This document shows positions 44,286 to 53,913 of a stretch of 64,000 nucleotides of DNA, in pieces (the stretch's first letter is position 1; the number at the start of each line of letters is the position of its first letter). The stretch lies in the NCBI GenBank assembly GCA_004295085.1, contig SHNF01000005.1, positions 301,092 through 365,091 of the forward strand, given 5' to 3'. The notes below the pieces were generated by a model. It saw only the letters and a list, made by a program, of their open reading frames with translations, ran no database searches and had not been told where the DNA came from. This stretch comes from Planctomycetota bacterium. Its GTDB lineage: Bacteria; Planctomycetota; UBA1135. Position numbers and translations under genes: made by a program.

Positions 44286-44497
44286 GGCTTGCGGCAGCCG
44301 CGGTCCACGGCGGCGAAGACCGCGCGGATCGCGGCCGGCTCGAAGGGCCCGGCGTGGCGGCGCAGCAGGTCGTCCACCGCCGGTGCGCGGCCGGGGTCGT
44401 CGCCGGCGACGCCGGCGAGCAGGCGCGCGCGCTCGTTGAGCAGCGCGAGCAGGGCCCGGTCCAGGGCGGAGAGTTGATGGCGGAGGGCTGGTTCCAT
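44282..44497 (-). CDS. Shortened chorismate-mutase-like (AroQ) protein
   Basis: A 71-residue all-helical protein resembling AroQ chorismate mutase: LRHQLSALDRALLALLNERARLLAGVAG matches the long first helix, and GPFEPAAIRAVFAAVDRGCR the last. The middle is shortened, and positions expected to hold the catalytic Lys and the Arg-Glu pair of helix 2 are not there; the C-terminal catalytic Gln is also missing. It is therefore probably not catalytic and may be a free-standing regulatory domain for the overlapping DAHP synthase, comparable to the fused N-terminal AroQ of some Bacillus-type enzymes. It starts 2 nt after the trpA stop. Confidence 0.65.
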   Translation of the reverse strand: MEPALRHQLSALDRALLALLNERARLLAGVAGDDPGRAPAVDDLLRRHAGPFEPAAIRAVFAAVDRGCRKP

Positions 44498-44499
44498 GG

Positions 44500-45354
44500 T
44501 CAGGGCAGGCCGCGGCGCAGCTCGGTCAGGAATCCGGCGGCGGCCCGCGCGGCCGCGGCCACGAAATCGGGAGCGGAGCGCGCGCTCTCGTGGATGTGGC
44601 GCACCAGCGCGCTGCCGACGATGGCAAGGTCGGCGTGCGCCAGCGCGGCGGCCACCTGGCCCGGCGTGGCGAGGCCGAAGCCGACCGCGAGCGGCAGCGC
44701 GGCGGCGGCGCGCACGCGCTGCAGGAAGGACACGGTGGCGGCGTCGATGTCGGTGGCTGCGCCGGTCACGCCGGTGCGGCCCACGACGTACAAGAAGCCG
44801 CGGCTCGCCTCGGCCGCCATGCGCACGCGCGGCTCCGTCGTGGTCGGCGCCACGAAGAAGATCGGGCAGATGCCGGAGGAGAGTGCCGCCTCCCGCATCT
44901 CGCCGGCTTCCTCCGGCGGCAGGTCGGGCACGATGAGGGCGTCCACGCCGGCCTTGGCGGCGTCGCGGCACAGCGCGCTCCAGCCGCGGCGCAGCAGCGG
45001 GTTGGAGTAGGACATGAGGGCGACCGGCAGCTCGCTGCCCGGCCGTCCGCGCGAGCCGCTGCGGAACTCGCGGACGGTGCTCAGGATCCCGGCCAGCGTG
45101 GTGCCGTCGGCCAGGGCGCGGTCGGCAGCCTGCTGGAGCAGCGGGCCGTCCGCGATCGGATCGCTGAAGGGGACGCCGAGCTCGACGCAGGCAGCACCCG
45201 CGTCGTCGAGCGCGCGCAGCACGGCCAGCGTGGTCTCGAGGCCGCCGTCGCCGGCGGTGACGTAGGGCGCGAGGCCCTTCCCGCCGCGGCGGCGCAGCTC
45301 CGCCAGGCGCTGCTCCAGCCGGTTGGCGCTGGCGCGCACCGGTGCCGCGCTCAC
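44500..45354 (-). CDS. trpA: Tryptophan synthase alpha subunit
   Basis: A 284-residue TIM-barrel enzyme that cleaves indole-3-glycerol phosphate to indole. Catalytic Glu and Asp are in [16 protein letters not shown], followed by [25 protein letters not shown] and the phosphate loop [13 protein letters not shown]. The GTG start overlaps the trpB stop as GTGA. The N-terminus is slightly extended ([15 protein letters not shown]). Confidence 0.95.
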   Translation of the reverse strand: MSAAPVRASANRLEQRLAELRRRGGKGLAPYVTAGDGGLETTLAVLRALDDAGAACVELGVPFSDPIADGPLLQQAADRALADGTTLAGILSTVREFRSGSRGRPGSELPVALMSYSNPLLRRGWSALCRDAAKAGVDALIVPDLPPEEAGEMREAALSSGICPIFFVAPTTTEPRVRMAAEASRGFLYVVGRTGVTGAATDIDAATVSFLQRVRAAAALPLAVGFGLATPGQVAAALAHADLAIVGSALVRHIHESARSAPDFVAAAARAAAGFLTELRRGLP

Positions 45355-46550
45355 GGCTCCGGCTCCAGGATCCGCGCCACCGTGTCCAGGTCCTTGTCGC
45401 CGCGGCCGCTCAGGTTGACGAGCACGCGCTGGCCGCGCAGCGAGGCGGCCTGGCGGCTCAGCCAGCCGACGGCGTGGCTGCTCTCGAGCGCCGGCAGGAT
45501 GCCCTCGCAGCGCGCCAGCAGCTGGAAGCCCGCCAGGGCCTCGGCGTCGCCGGCGCTGACGTAGCGGGCGCGGCCGGAGGCGTGCAGCGCGGCGTGCTCC
45601 GGGCCGACCGCCGGATAGTCCAGGCCGGCGCTGACGCTGTGCGTGGGCTGGATCTGGCCGTCGGCGTCCTGCAGGAGGTAGCTGTGGCAGCCGTGCAGGA
45701 CGCCGGGCGAGCCGCCCTGGAAGCGCGCCGCGTGCTCGCCGGCGCCGGGGCCGCGGCCGCCGGCCTCCACGCCGGTCAGGCGCACTCCGGGGTCGTCCAG
45801 GAAGCCGCGGAAGATGCCGATGGCATTGCTGCCGCCGCCCACGCAGGCGAGCACGGCGTCCGGCAGCGCCCGCGCCTGCTCCAGCATCTGCGCGCGCGCC
45901 TCGCGCCCGATCACCTCCTGGAAGCCGGCGACGATCGAAGGGAAGGGGTGCGGGCCGAGCGCGCTGCCGAGCACGTAGTGGCTGTGCTGCGGATCGGCCA
46001 CCCAGGCGCGCAGGGCCTCGTTGATGGCGTCCTTCAGGGTCTTCTGGCCGTGCTCCACTACGTGCACGCGCGCGCCGAGCAGCTGCATGCGCAGGACGTT
46101 GGGGCGCTGGCGCGCCGCGTCCACCGCGCCCATGTACACCACGCAGTCGAGACCCAGCAGCGCGCAGGCGGTGGCCGTGGCGACGCCGTGCTGGCCGGCG
46201 CCGGTCTCGGCCAGGATGCGGCGCCTGCCCATGCGCGCCGCCAGCAGGCACTGGCCCAGCGTGTTGTTGAGCTTGTGCGCCCCGGTGTGCAGCAGGTCCT
46301 CGCGCTTCAGCCAGACCTCGCAGCCCAGGCATTGCGACAGGCGCCGCGCCGGGGACAGGGGCGTCGGCCGGCCGGCGTAATGGCGCAGCAGCGCGTCCAG
46401 CTCGGCGGCGAAGGCCGGATCGGCGCGCGCGGCCAGCCACGCCTGCTCGAGCTCCAGCAGCGGCGCCATCAGCGTCTCCGGCGCGAAGCAGCCGCCGAAG
46501 GCGCCGAAGCGCGTCGGCGCCGCGAAGCCGTGCGCCGGCGGCCCGCTCAT
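45351..46550 (-). CDS. trpB: Tryptophan synthase beta subunit
   Basis: A 399-residue PLP enzyme of the TrpB1 type that joins indole and serine. The PLP lysine is in [19 protein letters not shown], the catalytic Glu in [10 protein letters not shown], and the phosphate-binding loop is [22 protein letters not shown] at the N-terminus is the usual start. Coupled to trpF by ATGA and to trpA by GTGA. Confidence 0.97.
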   Translation of the reverse strand: MSGPPAHGFAAPTRFGAFGGCFAPETLMAPLLELEQAWLAARADPAFAAELDALLRHYAGRPTPLSPARRLSQCLGCEVWLKREDLLHTGAHKLNNTLGQCLLAARMGRRRILAETGAGQHGVATATACALLGLDCVVYMGAVDAARQRPNVLRMQLLGARVHVVEHGQKTLKDAINEALRAWVADPQHSHYVLGSALGPHPFPSIVAGFQEVIGREARAQMLEQARALPDAVLACVGGGSNAIGIFRGFLDDPGVRLTGVEAGGRGPGAGEHAARFQGGSPGVLHGCHSYLLQDADGQIQPTHSVSAGLDYPAVGPEHAALHASGRARYVSAGDAEALAGFQLLARCEGILPALESSHAVGWLSRQAASLRGQRVLVNLSGRGDKDLDTVARILEPEP

Positions 46551-47191
46551 GCGCGCACCTCGTCCAGGGCGCGCAGGGCCGCCGCCACGAACGCGCGCAC
46601 GCGCTGGGGATCCTTGCGCCCGGGCCGGGCTTCCAGGCGCGAGGACGCATCCACGCCGGCGGGGCGCACCGCGCGCACCGCCGCGGCCACGTTGTGCGCG
46701 TCCAGGCCGCCGGCGAGCAGGCAGCGCGCCTGCGCCGCCAGCCCGGCGGCCAGTTCCCAGCTCACGGGCCGGCCGCTGCCGCCCGGCGCCTGCGCGGAAT
46801 CCAGCACGAAGCCGCGCGCGATCTGCCTCCAGGCCTCGATCTCGTCCTGGGCCTCGGCGCTCACGGGCAGGCGGCGCAGCACGGGCAGCGGGAAGCCGCT
46901 CCATTCCGGCGGGCGCTCGCGCCCGCACAGCTGCACCGCGCGGGCGCCGCAGCGCTGCGCGCGCGCCAGCGCCCACTCGGGCGTGGCGTCCACGAACACG
47001 GCCACCGCCAGCACGGCGGGCGGCACCAGGCCGGCCAGGGCCTGCGCCTCGCGGTCGGCCAGCCAGCGCGGCGAGGGCTCGTGGAACACGAAGCCGACGG
47101 CGTCGGCCCCGGCGTCGATGGCGGCGCACAGGTCGGCGGCGCGGCGCAGGCCGCACACTTTTGCGCGCGGCAGCACGAAGGGTTCAGCCAC
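46547..47191 (-). CDS. trpF: Phosphoribosylanthranilate isomerase
   Basis: A 214-residue TIM-barrel isomerase. The catalytic Cys is in [11 protein letters not shown] near residue 13, and the catalytic Asp in [18 protein letters not shown]. The end strands [15 protein letters not shown] and [20 protein letters not shown] are the phosphate-binding part. Start is GTG; the gene overlaps trpC by 8 nt. Confidence 0.94.
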   Translation of the reverse strand: MAEPFVLPRAKVCGLRRAADLCAAIDAGADAVGFVFHEPSPRWLADREAQALAGLVPPAVLAVAVFVDATPEWALARAQRCGARAVQLCGRERPPEWSGFPLPVLRRLPVSAEAQDEIEAWRQIARGFVLDSAQAPGGSGRPVSWELAAGLAAQARCLLAGGLDAHNVAAAVRAVRPAGVDASSRLEARPGRKDPQRVRAFVAAALRALDEVRA

Positions 47192-47993
47192 GCGGCGCCA
47201 CCTCCCGGCACGCCGCCCGCCAGGCGCACAAGTCCGCAGCGGGATCGGCGGCCCGCATCAGGGCCTCGCCCACCAGCACCGCGTCGGCGCCGCTGGCGCG
47301 CGCCGCGCGCGCATCCGCCGGCGTGCGCAGCCCGCTCTCGGCCACGCGCACGTACGCCGGCGGAATCTCCGGCAGCAGGCGCGCGAACACGCCGGGGTCC
47401 ACGGCAAAGCTGGCCAGGTCGCGCGCATTGACGCCCACGCAGTCCGGGGCCGCGTCCAGGGCGCGGCGCAGCTCCGCCGGGCCGTGCACCTCCAGCAGCA
47501 CCGCCAGGCCGAGCTCGGCCGCCAGGGCGCGCATCTCGCCGAGCAGCGGATCCGGCACGGCCGCGGCCAGCAGCAGCACGGCGTCGGCGCCCAGCGCGGC
47601 CGATTCCGCCACCATCTTGCAGTCCAGGAGGAAGTCCTTGCGCAGCAGCGGAAGGCCCGCGGCGCGCGCCCGCGCCAGGTCCTCCGGGGCGCCGTGGAAA
47701 TGGTCCTGCTCGGTCAGCACCGAGATGGCCGCAGCCCCGCCGCGCGCATAGGCGCGGGCGCGTGGCTCCAGGTCCCCTGCCGGTGCCAGCAGCCCGGCGG
47801 CGGGCGAGCGGCGCTTGCACTCGGCGATGAAGGCGAGCTCGCCGCCGCGCAAGGCGCGCACGAAGCGCTGCCGGCGCGCCGGATCGGGGCGCGCCTCCGC
47901 CAGCAGGTCGGCGAGGCTGCGCCGGCCGAGGCGCGCCGCCGCGCGCCGCCGCACGTCGGCCAGGATGGCGTCCAGGCGCGTGGCGCCGCTCAC
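47184..47993 (-). CDS. trpC: Indole-3-glycerol phosphate synthase
   Basis: A 269-residue enzyme that closes the indole ring. Catalytic residues sit in FIAECKRRSPAAG, ISVLTEQDHFHG, LLRKDFLLD, VLLEVHGPAELRRAL and VGVNARDLASFAVD, and the phosphate site in VRVAESGLRTPADARA. Start is GTG, overlapping the trpD stop as GTGA. Separate from trpF, unlike the enterobacterial fusion. Confidence 0.96.
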   Translation of the reverse strand: MSGATRLDAILADVRRRAAARLGRRSLADLLAEARPDPARRQRFVRALRGGELAFIAECKRRSPAAGLLAPAGDLEPRARAYARGGAAAISVLTEQDHFHGAPEDLARARAAGLPLLRKDFLLDCKMVAESAALGADAVLLLAAAVPDPLLGEMRALAAELGLAVLLEVHGPAELRRALDAAPDCVGVNARDLASFAVDPGVFARLLPEIPPAYVRVAESGLRTPADARAARASGADAVLVGEALMRAADPAADLCAWRAACREVAPRG

Positions 47994-49008
47994 GTGCGCA
48001 CCTCGCGCGCGCAGGCCACCCAGGACTCGAGCTTGCGGCGCGCGGCGCCGCTGTCCACGGCCGCGCGGGCACGCGCCAGGGCATCGGCGCTCTCGTCGGC
48101 GACGCCGGCGGCCACCAGGGCCGCCGCCGCGTTCAGCAGCACCGCGTCCCGGAGCGGGCCGTCGCCGCCGTCCAGGACGCGCGCGAGCAGGCGCACATTG
48201 GCGGCGGCGTCGCCGCCGCACAGCGCCGCGGCCGGCGCGGTCTTCAGCCCCAGCCCGGCCGCGTCGAAGCGCCGCGGCGGCGCGCTGCCGACCGCGTGCA
48301 CGGCGTTCGCTCCGTCCAGCGTCAGCTCATCGGCGCCGCCGGCGCCGTGCACCACGTACGCGCGCTCGCAGCCGAGAGCGGCGAGCACGCGCGCGAAGTC
48401 CGCAACGCGCGCCGCCGCGCCGATGCCGAGCAGCTGGCGGCGCACGCCTCCCGGGTTGCACAGCGGCCCCAGCCAGTTGAACACGGTGCGGATGCGCAGC
48501 GCCCGGCGCACCGCGGCGGCATGGCGCAGCGCCGGATGGTACAGCGGGGCGAACAGGAAGGTGATGCCGTGCGCCTCCAGCACGACGCGCGCCTGCTGCG
48601 CGCTCAGCTCCAGCGGCAGCCCGGCGGCCTCCAGGAGGTCGGCGCTGCCGCAGCGGCTGCTGGCGGCGCGGTTGCCGTGCTTGACGACGACCGCGCCGGC
48701 CGCCGCGGCCACGACGGCCGCGGCGGTGCTCAGGTTGAACATGCCGAGCCCGTCGCCGCCGGTGCCGCAGGTGTCCACCGCCTCCGGCCGGTCGTGGGGG
48801 AACGGCAGCATGGCGGCGCGCAGCGCCTGCGCCGCTCCGGTGATCTCGTCCACGGTTTCGCCGCGCGTGGCCAGCGCGGCCAGGAACGCGCCCAGCAGCG
48901 CCGGTTCCACCGCGCCGTCCAGCGCCTCCGTGAAGACCTGGCGCGCCTGCTCCCGGGGCAGGGTCTCGCCCGTGGTCACGCGCCGCACGGCTTCGCGCAG
49001 CAGCTCGC

Positions 49009-49012
<4 letters not shown>
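47990..49012 (-). CDS. trpD: Anthranilate phosphoribosyltransferase
   Basis: A 340-residue enzyme transferring phosphoribose from PRPP to anthranilate. The PRPP motif DTCGTGGDGLGMFNLST and KHGNRAASSRCGSADLLEA are intact, and the substrate segment FLFAPLYHPALRHAAAVRRAL follows. It overlaps trpG by ATGA and is not fused to it. Confidence 0.97.
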
Positions 49013-49592
<580 letters not shown>

Positions 49593-49596
<4 letters not shown>

Positions 49597-51101
49597 CGTT
49601 CGCCTCGGCTCCGGGCCGCCCCCGCGCGGAACGCCGGCGCGTCGGCCAGCTTCACGGCCTCGAGCAACGCGCGCGCCTTGTGCAGCGTCTCCTCGTACTC
49701 GCCGGCCGGGGTGGAATCGAACACCACGCCGGCGCCGGCCTGCACGCTGACCACTCCGGCGCGCGCCACCAGCGTGCGCAGCACGATGGCCATGTCCAGG
49801 TTGCCGGCGCCGTCCAGGTAGCCGAAGGCGCCGGCGTAGGGGCCGCGCGTCTCCGGCTCGATCTCCGCCAGCAGCTGCAGCGCGCGCACCTTGGGCGCGC
49901 CGCTCACCGTGCCGGCCGGGAACGATGCCGCCAGCGCGTCCAGCGCGTCCCCGCCGGCGGCCAGGTCGCACTCCACGCGGCTGACCAGGTGCTGCACGCG
50001 CGCGAACTTCTCCAGCACGGCGTGCTCCTTCACCACCACGCTGCCGATGCGCGCCACGCGCCCCAGGTCGTTGCGCGCCAGGTCCACCAGCATGTCGTGC
50101 TCGGCGCGCTCCTTGCGGTCGCCGCGCAGCTCCGCGCCCAGGCGCTCGTCCTGGTCCGGGTCCTCGTGGCGCGGCCGCGTGCCCGCGATCGGCCGGTTCT
50201 GCACGCGCCCCCCGCGCACCGCCACCAGCCGCTCCGGCGACGACCCGATCAAGGTCAGGCCGTCCGCTTCGAAATAGAACATGTACGGCGCCGGGTTGGT
50301 GAGGCGCAGCACCCGGTACAAGGTGAAGGGATCGCCCTGGAAGCGCTGCTCGAAGCGCTGGCTCAGGACCGCCTGGAAGATCTCGCCGGCGCGGATCGCC
50401 TCCTGCAGCCTGCGCACGCCCTCCTCGAACTGCTCGCGGCTGGTGAGCGCGCGCGCCTGCGGTTCCAGCAGCCGGAACTCCGCCGGCGCCCCGTCCTGCA
50501 TGGCGACGTCCTCCGCCAGCGCCTCGATCGCCTGCATGGCCGCGGCGTGATCGCCGGCGCCGCGCGGGCACGCCGCCAGCAGCACGAGCCGCTGCGCGGC
50601 GTGGTCGAAGGCGACCACGTCGCGGTACAGGTGGAACACCGCGTCCGGCACCTGCCAGGGGTCGGCCGCGGCGCGGCGCACGCGCGGCTCCAGGCAGCCG
50701 GCCCACTCGTACGCGAAGCCGCCGACCCAGCCGCCGGTGAACGGCGGCAGGATCGGGCTGCCGGGCGCGGGCGCCGCCGTCTCCGCCGCGAGCCGGCGCA
50801 GGGCGACGTGGCTGGGCCCGCCCAGGCGGCGCCGCCTGCCCTCTCCGTCCACCACTTCGGACTCCGTGGCGCCGCCGCGGAAGCTCGCGGCCGGATCCAC
50901 GCCGAGGAAGGTATAGCGCGCCAGCCGCTCCGGCCCCTCCACCGACTCCAGGAGGCAGGGGCGGCGCCCCGCCGCGCGCAGCGCCAGGAACACGCGCACC
51001 GGCGTGTGCAGGTCCGCCGGCCACGCGGCCCAGGCCAGGCGGTGGCGTTCGGCATCGGCAGGGCTCGAGCGTGTGACGGGCGCATTCATCGGGATCGCCA
51101 T
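49593..51101 (-). CDS. trpE: Anthranilate synthase component I
   Basis: A 502-residue chorismate-using subunit. The feedback site LLESVEGPERLARYTFLG is near residue 50. Catalytic motifs follow: EIFQAVLSQRFE, GSSPERLVAVRGGRVQNRPIAGTRPR, DMLVDLARNDLGRV, GTVSGAPKVRALQLL and AGAGVVFDSTPAGEYEET. Two in-frame ATGs are possible (51101 and 51089). The first is preferred because a GGAGG lies 13 nt upstream, inside the 3' arm of the attenuator terminator. Transcription reaches this gene only if the leader terminator fails to form. The Trp-sensing LLES motif indicates feedback inhibition by tryptophan as well. Confidence 0.96.
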
Positions 51102-51105
51102 CAAG

Positions 51106-51136
51106 CAAAACGGGCCTCCGAGGTCGTCGGAGGCCC
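51106..51136 (-). terminator. trp attenuator terminator
   Basis: A perfect 10-bp stem (GGGCCTCCGA with TCGGAGGCCC, 51127-51136 and 51112-51121), a 5-nt loop, then GTTTTG on the minus strand. It stands 5 nt before the trpE ATG and 30 nt after the trpL stop. Its 3' arm contains GGAGG, the only Shine-Dalgarno candidate for trpE, so folding would also mask translation. Confidence 0.9.
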
Positions 51137-51208
51137 GAGGGCTCTGCGGGGGGCGGGGCCGGCGCTTCAGGACGGGCGCGGCCCGGCACCCGAGGAGCCC
51201 TCGGGGCC
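51127..51208 (-). promoter_or_regulatory. trp antiterminator pairing region
   Basis: On the minus strand, GGCCCCGAGGGCTC (51195-51208) can pair with GAGCCCTCGGGCC (51132-51144): 13 pairs with one bulged C, including an uninterrupted 11-bp run. The downstream arm takes in the first five bases of the terminator stem, so the two helices exclude each other. A local hairpin (CCCGAGG-GCT-CCTCGGG, 51189-51205) competes for the upstream arm and would favour termination when the leader is translated without stalling. Confidence 0.8.
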
Positions 51209-51241
51209 GATCCAACGCCAAGTCCAGCCGCGTCGCAGCAT
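51167..51241 (-). CDS. trpL: trp leader peptide
   Basis: A 24-residue open frame between the trp promoter and the attenuator. It begins MLRRG and carries Trp codons at positions 6, 8 and 10 (WTWRW), then a Gly/Pro/Ser-rich tail that runs through the region-2 sequence, ending in TGA. Three Trp in five residues, placed right before mutually exclusive helices, is the classic layout of ribosome-mediated attenuation: scarcity of charged tRNA(Trp) stalls the ribosome and frees the antiterminator. There is no Shine-Dalgarno. The -10 box TATGCT ends 7 nt before the ATG, so the transcript should begin at or within 1-2 nt of the AUG. Confidence 0.85.
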   Translation of the reverse strand: MLRRGWTWRWIGPEGSSGAGPRPS

Positions 51242-51248
51242 GACGACT

Positions 51249-51275
51249 AGCATAGCACGGGCTTGTTTGCGTCAA
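51249..51275 (-). promoter_or_regulatory. trp operon promoter
   Basis: TTGACG (51270-51275) and TATGCT (51249-51254, preceded by TGC as an extended -10) are 15 nt apart on the minus strand. The predicted start of transcription coincides with the trpL ATG. The remaining sequence up to the divergent gene at 51439 holds a TACAGT box on the plus strand and no other gene. Confidence 0.7.
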
Positions 51276-51438
51276 GCCGGCGGTACAGTCCGATAGGCCG
51301 ATCGCGGAACTGCGGGCGCGCGCGACGCCACGCCGGGCGTGAGGGGAAGCCCGCACTCTTCACGCAGGGAGGGCGCCGCAGGGGTGCCTTCCCCCGCCCC
51401 CTGGCTCCTTCCCGTTCACCCCTTCGCCGAGGAATGCC

Positions 51439-51882
51439 ATGCAACGGTTCGGGCAGTTCCGCAGTCTTCTTCCCCTCGTGGCCGCCGCGCTCCTGGTGGT
51501 GCCGGCCGCCCTGGCGCTGCCAGGCACCGGTCAGCATCGCTTCTGGGACGCCGCCGGCGGCATGGGCGGCATCGTCACCGTCAGCTCCACGTACCTGGAG
51601 CGCACCGAAGGTGGTCTCGTGGACCAGTTCATGGACGTGAACCTGATCCTGATGCCGGCCGACAACGCCTTCCGCATTCTGATCAACGACCACGAGATCG
51701 GCCGGATCATGACCGGGCCCGGCGGTGGCGGCACCCTGCTGATGCGCCGCATGGACGTCCAGCCGGGTCCCGACGGCCGCCCGCCCGATCCCAAGCGCAT
51801 CGACACCAACGACATCCTGCGCGTCATCAGCGTGGACATGAGCCTCGGGATCGACATCTCCGCTCCGTACCGCCCGCGCTGA
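51439..51882 (+). CDS. Small secreted protein of unknown function
   Basis: A 147-residue protein with a clear signal peptide (about residues 1-27, LLPLVAAALLVVPAALA). The mature part is about 120 residues with beta-like segments (GGIVTVSSTYLER; FMDVNLILMPADNAFRILINDHEIGRIM) and a Pro/Asp-rich stretch (PGPDGRPPDPKR). No family recognised. GAGGA 5 nt before the ATG is a ribosome-binding site, so this gene does not follow the leaderless pattern. A TACAGT box near 51282 could give a 5' leader of about 150 nt. Confidence 0.7.
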   Translation: MQRFGQFRSLLPLVAAALLVVPAALALPGTGQHRFWDAAGGMGGIVTVSSTYLERTEGGLVDQFMDVNLILMPADNAFRILINDHEIGRIMTGPGGGGTLLMRRMDVQPGPDGRPPDPKRIDTNDILRVISVDMSLGIDISAPYRPR

Positions 51883-51906
51883 GCGGCGGCGGACCGGACC
51901 ACCTCG

Positions 51907-51935
51907 CACCCCCTCGGTCTCCTGCCGAGGGGGTG
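51907..51935 (+). terminator. Hairpin after the small secreted protein gene
   Basis: An 11-bp perfect stem (51907-51917, CACCCCCTCGG, with 51925-51935) and 7-nt loop 24 nt after the stop. No T-run follows, so it is either an intrinsic terminator of the U-poor kind or a 3' stabiliser. Confidence 0.5.
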
Positions 51936-51956
51936 GCTCACGCTAGTCTTCCGGCC

Positions 51957-52316
51957 GTGAGCTTCCTCCGGGTTCCCGTGCTCGTCCAGACTATCGCACT
52001 GCTGGTCTGCTCCAATGTCTTCATGACCTTCGCCTGGTATGCGCACCTGCGCAACCTGAGGGAGAAGCCATGGATCATCGCGGCGCTCGTGAGCTGGAGC
52101 ATCGCGCTGTTCGAGTACCTGCTCCAGGTGCCCGCCAACCGCATCGGTTACACGCAGCTCGACCTCGGCCAGTTGAAGATCCTGCAGGAGGTCATCACGC
52201 TCTCCGTGTTCATGCCGTTCGCGGTCCTGTACATGAAGCAACCGCTCACGTGGAACTACCTGTGGGCGGCGCTGTGCCTGTGCGGCGCGGTGTTCTTCGT
52301 GTTCCGCGGCCGCTGA
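51957..52316 (+). CDS. DUF486 (DMT-like) small membrane protein
   Basis: A 119-residue four-helix membrane protein of the DUF486 family. Typical segments are NVFMTFAWYAHLRN, WIIAALVSWSIALFEYLLQVPANRIGY and LSVFMPFAVLYMKQPLTWNY, ending ALCLCGAVFFVFRG. Function is not established; the fold is related to small drug/metabolite transporters. The GTG start is 7 nt after TAGTCT, with no Shine-Dalgarno. The stop lies 1 nt before the convergent guaA stop. Confidence 0.87.
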   Translation: MSFLRVPVLVQTIALLVCSNVFMTFAWYAHLRNLREKPWIIAALVSWSIALFEYLLQVPANRIGYTQLDLGQLKILQEVITLSVFMPFAVLYMKQPLTWNYLWAALCLCGAVFFVFRGR

Positions 52317-52317
52317 T

Positions 52318-53913
52318 TCACTCCCACTCGATCGTTCCCGGGGGCTTGCTGGTGAGGTCCAGCACCACGCGGTTGATGCCGCGGACCTCGTTGGTGATGC
52401 GGCTGCTGACGGCCTGGAGCAGCTCGCGGCTGGGGTAGCGCCAGTCGGCGGTCATGCCGTCCTGCGATTCGATGCAGCGGATGGCGCAGACCTCGTCGTA
52501 GGTGCGCGCATCGCCCATGACGCCGACCGAGCGCACCGGGAGCAGGACGGCGAAGTACTGCCAGAGGCCCTGGTGCTCGCTGCGGGCTTCGAACTCCTCG
52601 CGCACGATCCGGTCGGCGCGGCGCAGGACCTCCAGGCGCGCCGGCGTGCACTCGCCGAGACAGCGCACCGCCAGGCCCGGCCCGGGGAAGGGCTGGCGCG
52701 CCACCATCTCCTCGGGCAGGCCGAGCGCGCGGCCCAGCGCGCGCACCTCGTCCTTGAACAGCATGCGCAGCGGCTCCACCAGCTCCATGTCCAGGTCGGC
52801 GGGCAGGCCGCCGACGTTGTGGTGGGTCTTGATGGTGGCGGTGGGACCGCCGTGGGCAGCCACGGACTCGATGACGTCGGGGTAGAGGGTGCCCTGCGCC
52901 AGGAAGCGCGCGCGCTGGAAGCGGCGCGCCTGCTCGCGGAACACGTCGATGAACTCGTGGCCGATGCTGCGGCGCTTGTGCTCCGGGTCGGTGACGCCCT
53001 GCAGGCGCCGCAGGAAGCGCTCGGCCGCGTCCACCACCGTCAGGTCCAGGTGGAAGTGGTGGCGGAAGGTGTGCTCGACCAGGTCGCGCTCGCCGGCGCG
53101 CAGGAGGCCGGTGTCCACGAAGATGGCGTGGCAGCGCGCGCCGACCGCGCGCTGGCACAAGGCGCCGACCACCGCGGAGTCCACGCCGCCGCTGAGGCCG
53201 AGCACGATCTCGCCCTCGCCTCCCACCTGCCGGCGGATGTCCTGGATGGCTTCCTCGGCCAGGTCGCCGGGCAGCCAGTCACCGCGGCAGGCGCAGACGT
53301 CGCGCAGGAAATTCTCCAGGATGCGCGCGCCCTGGCGCGTGTGCGCCACCTCCGGATGGAACTGGACGCCGTAGAGCCGGCCGGAGACGTGCATGACGGC
53401 GGCCTCCGGGCAGGTGTCGGTGGCGGCGATGCGGCTGAAGCCGGCCGGCAGCCGGTCCACGCGGTCGCCGTGGCTCATCCACACGATGGTCTCGGCGTCG
53501 ACGCCCTCGAACAGCGGGTTCGGCTGCGTCACGCGCAGCCTGGTGTGCCCGAATTCGCGCTCGCGGCTGGGGATGACCTTGCCGCCGAGGGCCTCGGCCA
53601 TCCACTGCAGGCCGTAGCAGATGCCGAGCACGGGCACGCCGCGCTCGAGCAGGGCGGCGGACAGGGCCGGCGCCTCCTTTGCGTAAGCGCTGGCCGGCCC
53701 CCCGCTGAGGATCACGCCCTTGAGGTCGGCGCCCTGCCAGCGCTCCGCAGCGCGCACCGGCGCCACCACCTCGCTGTACACGTGGTGCTCGCGCACGCGG
53801 CGCGCGATGAGCTGGGTGTACTGGGCGCCGAAGTCCACCACCAGGACGCGCTCGTGCGCACGGGCCGGCGCGGCGCCCTCCGTTGTGCGCGCGCTCACGG
53901 CTTGCAGGCTCAT
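52318..53913 (-). CDS. guaA: GMP synthase (glutamine-hydrolysing)
   Basis: A 531-residue enzyme converting XMP to GMP. The glutaminase half begins [20 protein letters not shown] and has the nucleophile in GICYGLQ and the [11 protein letters not shown] pair. The ATP pyrophosphatase half has the P-loop [20 protein letters not shown] and the C-terminal dimerisation domain ending [12 protein letters not shown]. The N-terminal extension of about 20 residues is unusual but modest. It overlaps guaB by ATGA, giving the two-step IMP-XMP-GMP operon. Confidence 0.97.
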   Translation of the reverse strand: MSLQAVSARTTEGAAPARAHERVLVVDFGAQYTQLIARRVREHHVYSEVVAPVRAAERWQGADLKGVILSGGPASAYAKEAPALSAALLERGVPVLGICYGLQWMAEALGGKVIPSREREFGHTRLRVTQPNPLFEGVDAETIVWMSHGDRVDRLPAGFSRIAATDTCPEAAVMHVSGRLYGVQFHPEVAHTRQGARILENFLRDVCACRGDWLPGDLAEEAIQDIRRQVGGEGEIVLGLSGGVDSAVVGALCQRAVGARCHAIFVDTGLLRAGERDLVEHTFRHHFHLDLTVVDAAERFLRRLQGVTDPEHKRRSIGHEFIDVFREQARRFQRARFLAQGTLYPDVIESVAAHGGPTATIKTHHNVGGLPADLDMELVEPLRMLFKDEVRALGRALGLPEEMVARQPFPGPGLAVRCLGECTPARLEVLRRADRIVREEFEARSEHQGLWQYFAVLLPVRSVGVMGDARTYDEVCAIRCIESQDGMTADWRYPSRELLQAVSSRITNEVRGINRVVLDLTSKPPGTIEWE

